NCBI GenBank assembly: GCA_023819375.1
Contig: JAMWDI010000001.1
Coordinates: forward strand, 233,685 to 297,684
Length of the DNA: 64,000 bases
Direction of reading: 5' to 3'
Origin: Candidatus Omnitrophota bacterium
GTDB taxonomy: Bacteria; Ratteibacteria; UBA8468; B48-G9; JAFGKM01
Translations under genes and position numbers: made by a program
In this document: one piece after another, positions 43,255 through 52,702 of the stretch
Layout: every line of letters starts with the position of its first letter
Numbering within the stretch: the stretch's first letter is position 1
Notes under the pieces: generated by a model
Told to the model about the DNA's origin: nothing
Seen by the model: the letters and a program-made list of their open reading frames with translations, nothing else
Databases searched by the model: none

Positions 43255-44568
43255 TTGGAAATGGAATATTTTCAGAAAGAGATAGAAAAGATTAAAGAAA
43301 GTGAGTTAAAAAAAATACAACTTGAAAGATTAAAAAGAATTTTTTCATATGCAAAAGAGAAAATCCCATTTTATCAAAGATTATATAAAGACATTAAAAA
43401 TATAAATTCTCTCTCTGATATCAAAAATCTTCCTTTTACAAAAAAAAGTGACCTCAGAGATAATTATCCCTTTAATTTATTTTCTGTTCCAATTTCTGAA
43501 ATTCTTGAAATACATGCATCTTCTGGAACTACAGGAAAATTAACAGTTGTTGGATATACAAAAAATGACATTGAATTATGGTCAGAAGTAATGGCAAGAA
43601 GTCTGGTTTGTGCAGGCGTAAGAAAAGGAGACATTATTCACAATGCATATGGTTATGGACTTTTTACAGGTGGGCTTGGTTTTCATTATGGGGCTTTAAA
43701 ACTTGGTGTAACTGTTATTCCAGTTTCTGCTGGTGGAACACAAAGACAACTGATGATAATTCAAGATTTTAAAAGCACAGTATTGACCTGCACACCTTCA
43801 TATTCTCTTTATATGGCAGAAGAAGCAAAAGAAATGGGAATAGATCCGAGAAAAACAACAATAAGATTGGGAATTTTAGGTGCTGAACCCTGGACTGAAG
43901 GAATGAGGAAACAGATTGAAAAAGAATGGGATATGATTGCTATTGATATATATGGACTTTCTGAAATAATAGGACCTGGTGTTGCTGTTGAATGTGAAGG
44001 AAAGGATGGGTTACATCTCTGGGCTGACCACTTTCTGCCAGAAGTTATTGATCCTGAGACAGGTGAGGTTCTTGAAGAAGGACAGGAAGGAGAACTTGTC
44101 CTAACAACATTAACAAAAGAAGCACTCCCAATGATAAGGTATAGGACAGGAGATATTGTTAAATTAATAAACAGTGTCTGTTCTTACTGCAAAAGAACAA
44201 TGCCAAGAATAAGTAAAATTAAAGGTAGAATTGACGACATGTTAATTATTAGAGGTATAAATGTATTCCCTTCACAAATAGAAAGTATTTTAACAAAAAT
44301 TCCTGAAGTTTCTCCTCATTATCAAATAGTTGTTACAAGAGAGAAACACTTAGATAAACTTGAAGTAAGAGTTGAAGTAACAGAAAAGACTTTTTCAGAT
44401 GAAATAAAAAAACTTGAAGAATTACAGAAAAAAGTAGAAAGAGAAATTTCAGGAGTTCTTGGATTGTCAGTCACTGTTAAACTTGTTGAACCAAAAAGTA
44501 TTGAAAGAAGTATGGGTAAGGCAAAAAGAGTGATTGATTTAAGAAAAGAATTAAAGGAGGGAAACTAA
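43255..44568 (+). CDS. paaK: Phenylacetate-CoA ligase family protein, copy 1
   Basis: 437 aa ANL-superfamily adenylating enzyme. Motifs are [18 protein letters not shown] (P-loop, about 83-100), [49 protein letters not shown] (about 236-266) and YRTGDIV. It converts an aryl or related acid to its CoA thioester using ATP. It is immediately followed by a double-ACT protein. Copy 2 and a second ACT protein lie downstream of the symporter. The actual acid is not shown by the sequence. Confidence 0.9.
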   Translation: MEMEYFQKEIEKIKESELKKIQLERLKRIFSYAKEKIPFYQRLYKDIKNINSLSDIKNLPFTKKSDLRDNYPFNLFSVPISEILEIHASSGTTGKLTVVGYTKNDIELWSEVMARSLVCAGVRKGDIIHNAYGYGLFTGGLGFHYGALKLGVTVIPVSAGGTQRQLMIIQDFKSTVLTCTPSYSLYMAEEAKEMGIDPRKTTIRLGILGAEPWTEGMRKQIEKEWDMIAIDIYGLSEIIGPGVAVECEGKDGLHLWADHFLPEVIDPETGEVLEEGQEGELVLTTLTKEALPMIRYRTGDIVKLINSVCSYCKRTMPRISKIKGRIDDMLIIRGINVFPSQIESILTKIPEVSPHYQIVVTREKHLDKLEVRVEVTEKTFSDEIKKLEELQKKVEREISGVLGLSVTVKLVEPKSIERSMGKAKRVIDLRKELKEGN

Positions 44569-44570
44569 AA

Positions 44571-45002
44571 ATGTCCATAAAACAACTATCTATTTTTCTT
44601 GAAAACCGGCTTGGTAGATTATATGAAGTTATAAACTGCCTTGGAAAAAACAACATAAATATAAGAGCGCTATCACTTGCAGACAAGGCTGATTATGGAA
44701 TTTTAAGATTAATAGTTAATAATAAAAACAAAGCATTAAAAATCTTAAGAGATAATAATTTTTCTGTTAATGAAACTGATGTTATTGCAGTTGAAGTTGA
44801 GGATAAACCTGGAGGACTGGCCAAAATTTTAAGTTATCTTGTTGAAAATAAAATAAGTGTTGAATATATTTATGCTTTTGTTGAAAAATCAAATAAAAAG
44901 GCAGTTGTTGTTATAAGAGTTGAAGAAATCAAAAAAGCAGAAAATATTTTAAAGAAAAATAAAGTTAAATTATTAAAAGAAAGTGATATTAAAAAACTGT
45001 AA
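44571..45002 (+). CDS. Double-ACT-domain protein, copy 1
   Basis: 143 aa consisting of two ACT modules. [34 protein letters not shown] (about 5-38) is the first, and [30 protein letters not shown] (about 72-101) the second. ACT domains bind amino acids. Proteins of this type next to PaaK probably sense aromatic or branched amino acids, but the ligand is not proven. GGAGG precedes the ATG. It lies 2 bp after paaK copy 1. Confidence 0.85.
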   Translation: MSIKQLSIFLENRLGRLYEVINCLGKNNINIRALSLADKADYGILRLIVNNKNKALKILRDNNFSVNETDVIAVEVEDKPGGLAKILSYLVENKISVEYIYAFVEKSNKKAVVVIRVEEIKKAENILKKNKVKLLKESDIKKL

Positions 45003-45014
45003 AAAGGAGAAAAA

Positions 45015-45113
45015 TTGTTTGGACTTCCTTTTTTAACTTTTTTTGTTTTTTTCATTTTGTGCCCTTTAATTATAATTATTTTTCTTCTATTCTGGGCTAT
45101 TAAGTTTAAATAA
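45015..45113 (+). CDS. 32-aa symporter small accessory membrane peptide
   Basis: A TTG-initiated frame after AAGGAGA (45004-45010) encodes a 32-residue peptide starting MFGLPF. It is almost wholly hydrophobic from about 5 to 28, with a WAIKFK basic end. It lies 11 bp before the sodium:solute symporter. This is the arrangement of the small accessory proteins found before some SSS transporters (start M-x-G-L, one helix, ending near W...K). TTG start and length make it invisible to ordinary gene callers. Confidence 0.62.
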   Translation: MFGLPFLTFFVFFILCPLIIIIFLLFWAIKFK

Positions 45114-45124
45114 GGGAGAAAAAA

Positions 45125-46621
45125 ATGGGAAAATTTTTGATTATTTTAGTTTATCTTTTTTTCATGCTTTATATAGGAGCAATAGCCAGTAGAAAAATTA
45201 AAAATGCCTCTGATTATATTGTTGCAGGAAAAACATTGGGTTTTTGGCTATTTGTATTGTTAATTTTCGGCTCAACAACAAGTGGCATGACAATACTTGG
45301 AGTTACTGGTCTTGGTTTTGTTGCTGGATGGCCAAGTTTCTGGGAACAAATATTTGTCCCTTTAACCTGTGCAATTGCAATTACTCTTTACGGATTTAAA
45401 ATTTATATAGTTTGTAAAGAAAAAAATTTTTTAACAATACAGGATTACCTATCATATAGATTTGAAAGTGATGTAGGAATTAGAATTATATCTTCACTTG
45501 CTGTTCTTGTAACTTCATTGATTTATCTTGTTGGTCAATATACAGCAATTTCAATAGTTTTAAAATGGGCACTCGGGATAGGTCAAATAGAGGCATTAAT
45601 CATAGGTGTGATCATTGTTTTAATCTATGTTCTTCTTGGTGGACTTTATGCAGTTTCTTGGACTACATTATTTCAAGGTTTAATAATTATATTTGGTGTT
45701 ATTACAACAACGCCATTCATAATAAAAAGTGCTGGTGGATTAACTTATATTAACAATACATTAGCAAAGATTGATCCAAATTTTGTAAAAATTGCATTTC
45801 CACAAGTTCATCCACCTTACGCTCCTTATGCTTTTTGCACTCCTTTATATTTAATCTCTTTTTTCTTTCTTCTGGCCATCGGTCTTGGTTCAGGTCCTCA
45901 TATTATAAACAACGTAATTGCCGTTAAGGACAGAAAGTATTTTAAATGGTCGGGATTATTTGTTTTCATAATTTATATTGTTATAATGTTTCTTGTCAAA
46001 ATTACTGGAATGGCTGTAAAAACACTCGCTTTTGATGGAAAACTTTCAATTACAAAACCTGATGATGCAATGCTTGCAGGAATAAATTATGTATTTGGAG
46101 ATAAACTTCTTGGTTTCTTTGCTGTTATTATACTTTCTGCTGTCATGTCAACTACAGATCGTCTTTTACTTGTTATTGGTAGCACCTGTGGATGGGATTT
46201 TTATAAAAAACTTATAAATAAAAAAGCAGATGACAGAAAAATTACGTTAATAAGCAGGATTTGGATTATAACTTTTGCTTTAATCAGTTTTGTTCTTGCT
46301 ATAAAACCACCTCAACTTCTTGCTTTTTTAATCTGGATGTCAATTGGAATTATGCTTTCTACATTTGTTTCTCCAATCCTTTTCGGTCTTTATTGGAAAA
46401 GAGCAACAAAACAGGGAGCCATCTGGTCAATGATTTCTGGTTTTATTTCCTCTTTTATTTTTGGAAGTTATTATAAATTTGTAAAACCTTTACCCTTTCA
46501 TTTCAGTTTTTATTCATTTTTAATTTCTGTATTTGTTATGATTGTTGTTAGTTTACTTACACCAAAGACAAAAAAGGAAATTTTAGATGCAACAAAGACA
46601 GGTTTCTTCATTTTTGGTTGA
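45125..46621 (+). CDS. Sodium:solute symporter (SSS family)
   Basis: 498 aa with 12-13 hydrophobic segments. The core has ASDYIVAGKTLGFWLFVLLIFGSTTSGMTILG (about 32-63), then YLVGQYTAI and GLYAVSWTTLFQGLIIIFGV (about 178-197), and a later STTDRLLLVIGSTCGWDFYK, all family features. It probably imports a carboxylate with Na+. Its place between two PaaK-ACT modules suggests that the imported acid is activated to a CoA ester. AGGGAG precedes the ATG. Confidence 0.87.
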   Translation: MGKFLIILVYLFFMLYIGAIASRKIKNASDYIVAGKTLGFWLFVLLIFGSTTSGMTILGVTGLGFVAGWPSFWEQIFVPLTCAIAITLYGFKIYIVCKEKNFLTIQDYLSYRFESDVGIRIISSLAVLVTSLIYLVGQYTAISIVLKWALGIGQIEALIIGVIIVLIYVLLGGLYAVSWTTLFQGLIIIFGVITTTPFIIKSAGGLTYINNTLAKIDPNFVKIAFPQVHPPYAPYAFCTPLYLISFFFLLAIGLGSGPHIINNVIAVKDRKYFKWSGLFVFIIYIVIMFLVKITGMAVKTLAFDGKLSITKPDDAMLAGINYVFGDKLLGFFAVIILSAVMSTTDRLLLVIGSTCGWDFYKKLINKKADDRKITLISRIWIITFALISFVLAIKPPQLLAFLIWMSIGIMLSTFVSPILFGLYWKRATKQGAIWSMISGFISSFIFGSYYKFVKPLPFHFSFYSFLISVFVMIVVSLLTPKTKKEILDATKTGFFIFG

Positions 46622-47906
46622 TTTCTGGGAAAAAAGTATTGAAACAATAGATGAAAAAAAATTAAAAGAATTACAACTTGAAAGATTAAATTATTCTATT
46701 GAGATTGCTAAAAAAAGTGAATTTTATGGACAGAAATTAAAAGATATTAAAAAAATTAAAAACTTTGATGAACTTGAAAAAATTCCCTTCACCACAAAAG
46801 AAGATTTACTTCAAAACAATCCTTTAAGTTTTCTAACAACAGATTTAAAGAATATAGTGAGAGTTCATAGTTCTTCTGGAACGACAGGAAGGTCAAAGTA
46901 TATATTCTATACAAAAAAAGATATTGAAAACTGGGCAGATCTTGTTGCAAGATGTCTTTTTATGGTTGGCATAAGAAAAAATGATATATTTCAAAATATG
47001 ATGAGTTACGGCCTTTTCACTGGTGGACTTGGTCTTCACTATGGAGCAGAAAAAATAGGAATTCTCGTTATCCCAGCAGGTGTAGGAAATACCGAAAAGC
47101 AAATTGAACTTATGAGAGAACTTAAAACAACTGTAATTCATATAACTCCAAGTTATTTACTATATATTGCTCATTACATTGAAGAAATTGGACTTTCGCC
47201 TTCTGAGGATTTTAATTTGAAAACTGCAATTGTTGGTGCTGAACCTTATTCTGAAAATACAAGGAAAAAACTTGAAAATATTTTTAAAATTAACGTCTAT
47301 AATTGCTATGGACTTTCAGAAATGAATGGTCCTGGTGTTGCTTTTGAATGCCCTTACAAAGATGGACTGCATTTATGGGAAGACAACTATTATATGGAGA
47401 TTATAGATCCAAAAACTGGAAAAATTCTTGGTGAAAATGAAGAAGGAGAACTTGTATTAACAACATTAAAAAGAGAAGGAATGCCTCTTATAAGATATAG
47501 AACTGGCGATTTGACAAAAATTTTAAGAGAAAGATGTGAATGTGGAAGAACACATAGAAAAATAATGAGAATAAAAGGAAGAAGCGATGATATGTTTATT
47601 GTTAAAGGAGTAAATATTTTCCCATCTCAAATAGAAGCAGTAATTATGGAATTTCCAGAAGTTGATAAAAATTATCAGATAATAATTGACAGAAAAGGAG
47701 GACTTGACATTCTAACTGTCCAAGTTGAAATAAAAAAAGAATTTTTTAAAGGTGAAATAAATGAACTTAGAGATTTGCAGGAAAGAATTAAAGAAAAATT
47801 GAAAGAAAAAATATTTGTCAGTCCTATTGTTGAACTTGTTGAAACTGGCACATTGCCAACCACAACTGGAAAAGCAAAAAGAGTAATTGATAAAAGGAGA
47901 CTATAA
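46587..47906 (+). CDS. paaK: Phenylacetate-CoA ligase family protein, copy 2
   Basis: 439 aa ANL enzyme with the same layout as copy 1: VHSSSGTTGRSKYIFYTKKD (about 92-111), [52 protein letters not shown] and YRTGDLT. Copy 2 keeps CxC cysteines in RCECGRTHRKI. The start overlaps the symporter by 35 nt and has AAGGA 8 nt upstream. A TTG at 46614 is an alternative. It and the next ACT protein form the second half of a duplicated module. Confidence 0.89.
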   Translation: MQQRQVSSFLVDFWEKSIETIDEKKLKELQLERLNYSIEIAKKSEFYGQKLKDIKKIKNFDELEKIPFTTKEDLLQNNPLSFLTTDLKNIVRVHSSSGTTGRSKYIFYTKKDIENWADLVARCLFMVGIRKNDIFQNMMSYGLFTGGLGLHYGAEKIGILVIPAGVGNTEKQIELMRELKTTVIHITPSYLLYIAHYIEEIGLSPSEDFNLKTAIVGAEPYSENTRKKLENIFKINVYNCYGLSEMNGPGVAFECPYKDGLHLWEDNYYMEIIDPKTGKILGENEEGELVLTTLKREGMPLIRYRTGDLTKILRERCECGRTHRKIMRIKGRSDDMFIVKGVNIFPSQIEAVIMEFPEVDKNYQIIIDRKGGLDILTVQVEIKKEFFKGEINELRDLQERIKEKLKEKIFVSPIVELVETGTLPTTTGKAKRVIDKRRL

Positions 47907-48317
47907 ATGGGAAAACAGATTTCTATTTTTGTTGAGAATAAACCTGGAAAAATAAGCAAAATAACAGAAGTTTTAAAAAATGCAAAAATAAATTTAAGAG
48001 CAATGACAATAGCAGACAGTGGTAGTTTTGGAATTATAAAAATTATGACGGATAATAACCAGAAAGCATATAATGTTTTAAAAGAGAGTAATTTTCTTGT
48101 TACCTTACAGGATGTCGTTGTCGTTGAAATTCCAGACAGAATAGGTTCTTTCCATAAAGTTGCTAAAATCCTTGAAAAAAATAAAGTGAACATTGAAGAT
48201 GCTTATGGATTTATAAAAACTGAAGGAGTGAAAGCAGTTTTGATTTTAAAAGTTAAAAATGTTAAAATAGTTGAGAAAATTTTGAAAGAAAGTGGTTATA
48301 ATGTTGTTGAATTTTAA
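47907..48317 (+). CDS. Double-ACT-domain protein, copy 2
   Basis: 136 aa with two ACT modules (about 4-38, ISIFVENKPGKISKITEVLKNAKINLRAMTIADS, and about 71-101, IPDRIGSFHKVAKILEKNKVNIEDAYGF). It starts directly at the paaK stop with no gap. The same order, PaaK then ACT, is used in copy 1, so the pair is conserved as a unit. It probably serves as amino-acid sensor or regulator of the ligase. Confidence 0.85.
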   Translation: MGKQISIFVENKPGKISKITEVLKNAKINLRAMTIADSGSFGIIKIMTDNNQKAYNVLKESNFLVTLQDVVVVEIPDRIGSFHKVAKILEKNKVNIEDAYGFIKTEGVKAVLILKVKNVKIVEKILKESGYNVVEF

Positions 48318-48330
48318 AAGGAGGTAATTA

Positions 48331-49626
48331 ATGAAAAAATTAATTTTTTGGTTTTTAATGATAGAGGTATTCATCTTTTCGGAGGTTAAATTTGAATATG
48401 GTTTTGATTTAAGGTTAAGAGAAGAATATCTTGGAAATATCTTTGAACCAGTTGGAAAGGAAGATGATAATTATTTCAGATTAAAGACCTCTTTATGGGG
48501 AAAATGGAGTTTCTGTGGAAAAAATACAATTTTTATAAGATTTTCAGGAGAACCAAGATTTTACCTTGAAAAAGATGGATTTCTTTCAAGAGGGAGAAGT
48601 GTAAGTGATGATGAATTTATTTTTGAAAATTTCTATTTTGAATTCAAAAAAATTTTAGGTTCAAACTGGGATTTGAAAATTGGAAGACAGGATTTTTTAA
48701 TGCAATATGGAGAGGGTTTTATAATTATGGAAGGAACTCCAGGTGATGGTTCCCGAACATTCTATTTTAATGCCTTAAAAGCAACTTACAATATTAATGA
48801 TAAAAATTCTATTGATTTCACCTTTCACTATGCTCCTGTTGAAGATTTTATGCCTATAATTAATGACAATCACAAAAGATTAATGAATTCAGAAGAAAAA
48901 GGAGCAATTATTTATGGAAAATTAAATCCAAAAAAAGAAATTACATTTGAGCCATATTATATCTATATAAACAGGGAAGCATATACAATCAACACTATCA
49001 TAGGCCCTCAAACGACACCAGGTCTTGAACTTAATACAATTGGAGCAAGAGGAATTTACAAATTTGATCCTTGGAAATTGAGAGGTGAAATTGCTTATCA
49101 GTGGGGAGAATATGAAAACGGAATAGACAAGAGAGGTCTTGGTGGTTATATATTTTTAACAAGAACTTTCAAAGATATAAAATTTATGCCTTCTATTGAC
49201 TTTGGATTTGCTTATTTATCAGGTGATGATCCTAATAAACCAAAGGATACAGGATGGGATCCATTGTATGGAAAATGGCCATGGATTAGTGAATTGCTCC
49301 TTTATTATTATTTCTATGATGGCGAAATTGCAAAATTTACAAATTATAATCTCTGGAGAACATCTTTAAATTTAATATTATCAAAGAATACCAATTTGTC
49401 TTTATCCTATAATTTTTTGAGAGCCAATCATCCAAATTCAATACCCGATATTAGAACAACAAATTTAACGAGAGGACATTTACCAACATTGATATTGAGA
49501 CATAAATTCACTCAAAATATATCAAGTCATCTCTGGATTGAATATTTCTCTCCGGGAAATTACTATGAAAAAATTTCGCCACCAGATTCTTTATTTATAA
49601 GATGGGAAATTGCCTTTAAATTTTAA
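48331..49626 (+). CDS. Outer-membrane beta-barrel, alginate-export-like porin
   Basis: 431 aa with a signal peptide (about 1-17). The mature part is built of alternating aromatic beta-strands: FEYGFDLRLREEYLG near the start, LKIGRQDFLMQYGEGFIIMEGTPGDGSRTFYFNALKATY (about 112-150), and an IRWEIAFKF end with a terminal Phe, typical of Gram-negative barrels. The domain resembles alginate_exp porins. It is the last gene of the PaaK-ACT-symporter run, with AAGGAGG before its ATG, so it may pass the same substrate through the outer membrane. Confidence 0.8.
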   Translation: MKKLIFWFLMIEVFIFSEVKFEYGFDLRLREEYLGNIFEPVGKEDDNYFRLKTSLWGKWSFCGKNTIFIRFSGEPRFYLEKDGFLSRGRSVSDDEFIFENFYFEFKKILGSNWDLKIGRQDFLMQYGEGFIIMEGTPGDGSRTFYFNALKATYNINDKNSIDFTFHYAPVEDFMPIINDNHKRLMNSEEKGAIIYGKLNPKKEITFEPYYIYINREAYTINTIIGPQTTPGLELNTIGARGIYKFDPWKLRGEIAYQWGEYENGIDKRGLGGYIFLTRTFKDIKFMPSIDFGFAYLSGDDPNKPKDTGWDPLYGKWPWISELLLYYYFYDGEIAKFTNYNLWRTSLNLILSKNTNLSLSYNFLRANHPNSIPDIRTTNLTRGHLPTLILRHKFTQNISSHLWIEYFSPGNYYEKISPPDSLFIRWEIAFKF

Positions 49627-50615
49627 AAATTATAGATTTTTTTATAGAAAGTAAGAAATTTTTTGCTTTTTTTGATTTTTTCCCACCATTTTTTATTTTC
49701 AATATACCATTTAACTGTCAATTTTAATCCTTCTTCAAAATCTACTTTTGGTTCCCAGCCAAGTTTTTTTATCTTTTCACATTTTATACTATACCTTCTA
49801 TCATGCCCTGGCCTATCTTTAACAAATTCTATTAAATCTTCACTTTTATTTAGTAATTTAAGTATCTTTTTTGCAATTTCAATATTTGGAATACTGAATT
49901 CAGATGAAACATTATAAATTTCGCCTTCTTTTCCTTTATGTAAAACAAAATCTATTGCCTCACAATTATCATAAACGTAAATCCATTCCCTTCTATAAAG
50001 TCCATCACCATAAATTGGCAGTTTTTTGTCTTCAATTGCGTTTGTTATCATTAAAGGAATAAATTTTTCTGGAAATTGATTTGGTCCATAATTGTTACAA
50101 CTTCTTATTATATTTACAGGGATTTTATATGTTTTAAAATATGAAAGAACAATTAAATCAGCACTTCCTTTGCTTGAAGAATATGGATTTGAGGGATTTA
50201 AAGGGCTATTTTCATCAAAACTTCCTTCTTCTATACTTCCATAAACTTCATCAGTTGAAATCTGAATAAATCTTATATTCCTTTTTTTTGTAATTTCAAG
50301 TAAATTAAAAGTTCCAAAAATGTCTGTTTTCAAAAATCTTTCAGGATTATAAATTGCTCTGTCAACGTGGCTTTCTGCTGCAAAATTTATTATTACATCA
50401 TAGTTTTCAATATAATCTTCTAAATCCTTATCACATATATCTTTTTTCAGAAATTTATAATTTGGATTTGCTTCAACTTCTTTTAAATTTTCAAGATTTC
50501 CAGCATATGTAAGTTTGTCAATATTCAAAATTTTATAATCTTGATACTTTCTTAAAATATATTTTATAAAGTTTGAGCCAATAAATCCTGCTCCGCCTGT
50601 AACAACTATTTTCAT
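49623..50615 (-). CDS. rmlB: dTDP-glucose 4,6-dehydratase
   Basis: 330 aa extended SDR. The Rossmann loop is VTGGAGFIGSNFIKYIL, then NFAAESHVDRAIYNPERFLKTDIFGTFNLLE, the STDEVYGSIEEG catalytic Asp-Glu loop, and NPSNPYSSSKGSADLIVLSYFKTY with the Tyr-x3-Lys. It makes dTDP-4-keto-6-deoxyglucose. It overlaps rmlA by 4 nt upstream and the convergent porin by 4 nt downstream. Confidence 0.95.
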   Translation of the reverse strand: MKIVVTGGAGFIGSNFIKYILRKYQDYKILNIDKLTYAGNLENLKEVEANPNYKFLKKDICDKDLEDYIENYDVIINFAAESHVDRAIYNPERFLKTDIFGTFNLLEITKKRNIRFIQISTDEVYGSIEEGSFDENSPLNPSNPYSSSKGSADLIVLSYFKTYKIPVNIIRSCNNYGPNQFPEKFIPLMITNAIEDKKLPIYGDGLYRREWIYVYDNCEAIDFVLHKGKEGEIYNVSSEFSIPNIEIAKKILKLLNKSEDLIEFVKDRPGHDRRYSIKCEKIKKLGWEPKVDFEEGLKLTVKWYIENKKWWEKIKKSKKFLTFYKKIYNF

Positions 50616-51340
50616 ATTTTTTTTCTTTCCTTTTCTGCTACAAGTATATTTGCTTTAAGTAATGAATCAAAAGTTCCTGCATCTGTCCACCATCCATCAA
50701 GAATTCCGTAAGTAAGTTGACCCATTTCAAGATATTTATTGTTCACATCTGTTATTTCAAGTTCTCCCCTTTCAGAGGGTTTCAATCTTCTTATTATATC
50801 AAATACCTGAGAATCATACATATAAATTCCAGTAACAATAAGATTTGATGGAGGATTTTTTGGTTTCTCAATAATTCTGATAATTTTACCATCTTTAATT
50901 TCAACAACACCAAACCTTTCTGGGTTTTCAACTTCTTTCAATAAAATTCTTGCTCCTTTTTCCTGCTTTTCAAATATTTCAACTTCTTTCTTTATGCTTT
51001 TTTCAATGATATTGTCTCCAAGGATAACAACCATCTTATCACCTGCACAGAAATGTTCTGCAAGAGAAAGGGCATGAGCAATACCTTTTTCTCCTTCCTG
51101 ATAAACAAAACTTAAATGAGTAAGACCAAATTCCCTGCCATTACCAAGAAGTTTTAAAAAATCACCTGCAGAATTTCCACCTGTTACAATTAAAATATCC
51201 TTTATTCCAGCATCTACAAGTGTTTGAATTGGATAGTAAATCATCGGTTTATTATAAACAGGGAGAAGATGCTTATTTGTAACCTTTGTAAGAGGATATA
51301 ATCTTGTTCCAAGACCACCAGCAAGTACTATTCCTTTCAT
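50612..51340 (-). CDS. rmlA: Glucose-1-phosphate thymidylyltransferase, short form
   Basis: 242 aa, about 50 residues shorter than the E. coli-type enzyme and matching the short class. The nucleotidyl loop is MKGIVLAGGLGTRLYPLTKVTNKHLLPVYNKPMIYYPIQTL, then LGDNIIEKSIK and VEIKDGKIIRIIEKPKNPPSNLIVTGIYMYD, and EITDVNNKYLEMGQL. It makes dTDP-glucose. It abuts rmlC and rmlB, forming the order C-A-B. Confidence 0.92.
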   Translation of the reverse strand: MKGIVLAGGLGTRLYPLTKVTNKHLLPVYNKPMIYYPIQTLVDAGIKDILIVTGGNSAGDFLKLLGNGREFGLTHLSFVYQEGEKGIAHALSLAEHFCAGDKMVVILGDNIIEKSIKKEVEIFEKQEKGARILLKEVENPERFGVVEIKDGKIIRIIEKPKNPPSNLIVTGIYMYDSQVFDIIRRLKPSERGELEITDVNNKYLEMGQLTYGILDGWWTDAGTFDSLLKANILVAEKERKKI

Positions 51341-51801
51341 TAATAATTCCTTCTTTCCCAGTTATAAGGTATTTCAGGTGTATCAAATGGTAATCTCAAC
51401 TCATCTGGATTTTCATAATTATAAATATTTGTTGGAATATTCAAAACAATACATTCATTTTCACTTATACATTTAAAACCATGCCATACAAGTTTTGGTA
51501 TATGGATTAAAATTGGATTATATTCACCAACAAAAAACTCATTTATCTTCTTATACGTAGGACTGCTTTCTCTTAAATCACATAAAACAACTTTTGCCAT
51601 TCCTTTTATAACAGTTAAGTTATCATCCTGAAATCTATGAGCATGCCATGCTTTAATAACTCCTGGATAGGCAGTTGTAATATAAACTTGTCCAAACTCT
51701 TTAAATATTTCATCATCCCTTCTTAAAATTTCCATCAATCTTCCTCTTTCATCTGGAATAAATTTTAAAACTTTTATTTTAACTCCTTCTATTAATTCCA
51801 T
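51340..51801 (-). CDS. rmlC: dTDP-4-dehydrorhamnose 3,5-epimerase-like cupin
   Basis: 153 aa, shorter than the usual 180. The cupin core has YPGVIKAWHAHRFQDDNLTVIKGMAKVVLCDLRESSPTY and IHIPKLVWHGFKCIS. The HAHRFQD block fits the RmlC active-site histidine region, but some catalytic tyrosine positions are hard to place, so a dTDP-sugar isomerase is possible. It is the first gene of rmlCAB. An extended -10 ends 7 bp before its ATG with no Shine-Dalgarno. Confidence 0.8.
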   Translation of the reverse strand: MELIEGVKIKVLKFIPDERGRLMEILRRDDEIFKEFGQVYITTAYPGVIKAWHAHRFQDDNLTVIKGMAKVVLCDLRESSPTYKKINEFFVGEYNPILIHIPKLVWHGFKCISENECIVLNIPTNIYNYENPDELRLPFDTPEIPYNWERRNY

Positions 51802-51808
51802 TTTTTAT

Positions 51809-51817
51809 ATTTTACCA
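51809..51817 (-). promoter_or_regulatory. Extended -10 promoter of rmlCAB, probably leaderless
   Basis: Minus strand TGG followed by TAAAAT (51814-51809), 7 bp from the ATG at 51801. It repeats the TGGTAnnAT form seen before ispF and the DHS-like gene. The rest of the 51802-51925 gap shows no terminator. Confidence 0.5.
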
Positions 51818-51925
51818 TAATCTTCATCTTTCCTATGAAACTTCTCTTTTTTATTTCCAAATCTTCAAAAATTAAAGGATATATTGACTTTTCCTATAAT
51901 AAGTTCTATTCTTGGAATTTGGTAA

Positions 51926-52702
51926 TCAGTTATCATTCTCATCTTTAAAGAAAGAAAGAGAATTTTTAAAAATTTTATCTGAGATTTCTTCAAATCTAAC
52001 TTCCTTTATATTTGCAATTTCCTCAACAATATATTTTACCATAAATGGTTCATTTCTTTTTCCCCTAAATGGTTCTGGGGCAAGAAATGGAGCATCTGTC
52101 TCAACCATAATTTTTTCAACTGGATAAAATCTTGCAACCTCTTTCACATCTTTTGCATTTTTAAAAGTAAGAATTCCTGTAAATGAGATGAAAAATCCTT
52201 TATTTTTGCAATATTCTGCCAATTCTTTATCTCCACAAAAACAATGAAAAACAACTTTTTCAGGTAATTTTATTTTTTCAATTATTTCAATTAATTCATC
52301 CTTACTTTCTCTCTGGTGAACTATCAAAGGAAGGTTGTATTTACCTGCAATCTCAATTTGTCCAACAAAAAAATCTTTCTGCTTATCCTTATTTTCCTTT
52401 GAGTAATAGAAATCAAGTCCTGTCTCTCCAATCGCAATAACTTTTTCATTTTTTGCAAGTTTTTCAATTTCTCTTAAATCATTCAATTTAAAATCTGAAA
52501 TGTCAAGTGGATGTATACCTACAGAAGCAAAGATAAAATCATATCTTTCAGCAATTTCAATAGTTTTTTTACTACTTTCAACATCTATTCCAACATTTAA
52601 AATGTATTCAATACCTTTATCCTTTGCCCTCTTAATAACTTCATCTCTATCTTTATCAAATTGCTGAAAATCAAGATGGCAGTGTGTATCAAAAAATTTC
52701 AT
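51926..52702 (-). CDS. tatD: TatD-family metal-dependent DNase
   Basis: 258 aa amidohydrolase-fold nuclease. FFDTHCHLDFQQFDKDRDEVI carries the HxH metal pair, FASVGIHPLD follows, the metal-bridging Glu is in AIGETGLDFYYSKENK, and the late VETDAPFLAPEPFRGKRNEP completes the site. It acts in 3'-exonuclease repair and turnover. It is the last gene of pyrE-nadC-tatD and overlaps nadC by 4 nt. Confidence 0.94.
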   Translation of the reverse strand: MKFFDTHCHLDFQQFDKDRDEVIKRAKDKGIEYILNVGIDVESSKKTIEIAERYDFIFASVGIHPLDISDFKLNDLREIEKLAKNEKVIAIGETGLDFYYSKENKDKQKDFFVGQIEIAGKYNLPLIVHQRESKDELIEIIEKIKLPEKVVFHCFCGDKELAEYCKNKGFFISFTGILTFKNAKDVKEVARFYPVEKIMVETDAPFLAPEPFRGKRNEPFMVKYIVEEIANIKEVRFEEISDKIFKNSLSFFKDENDN

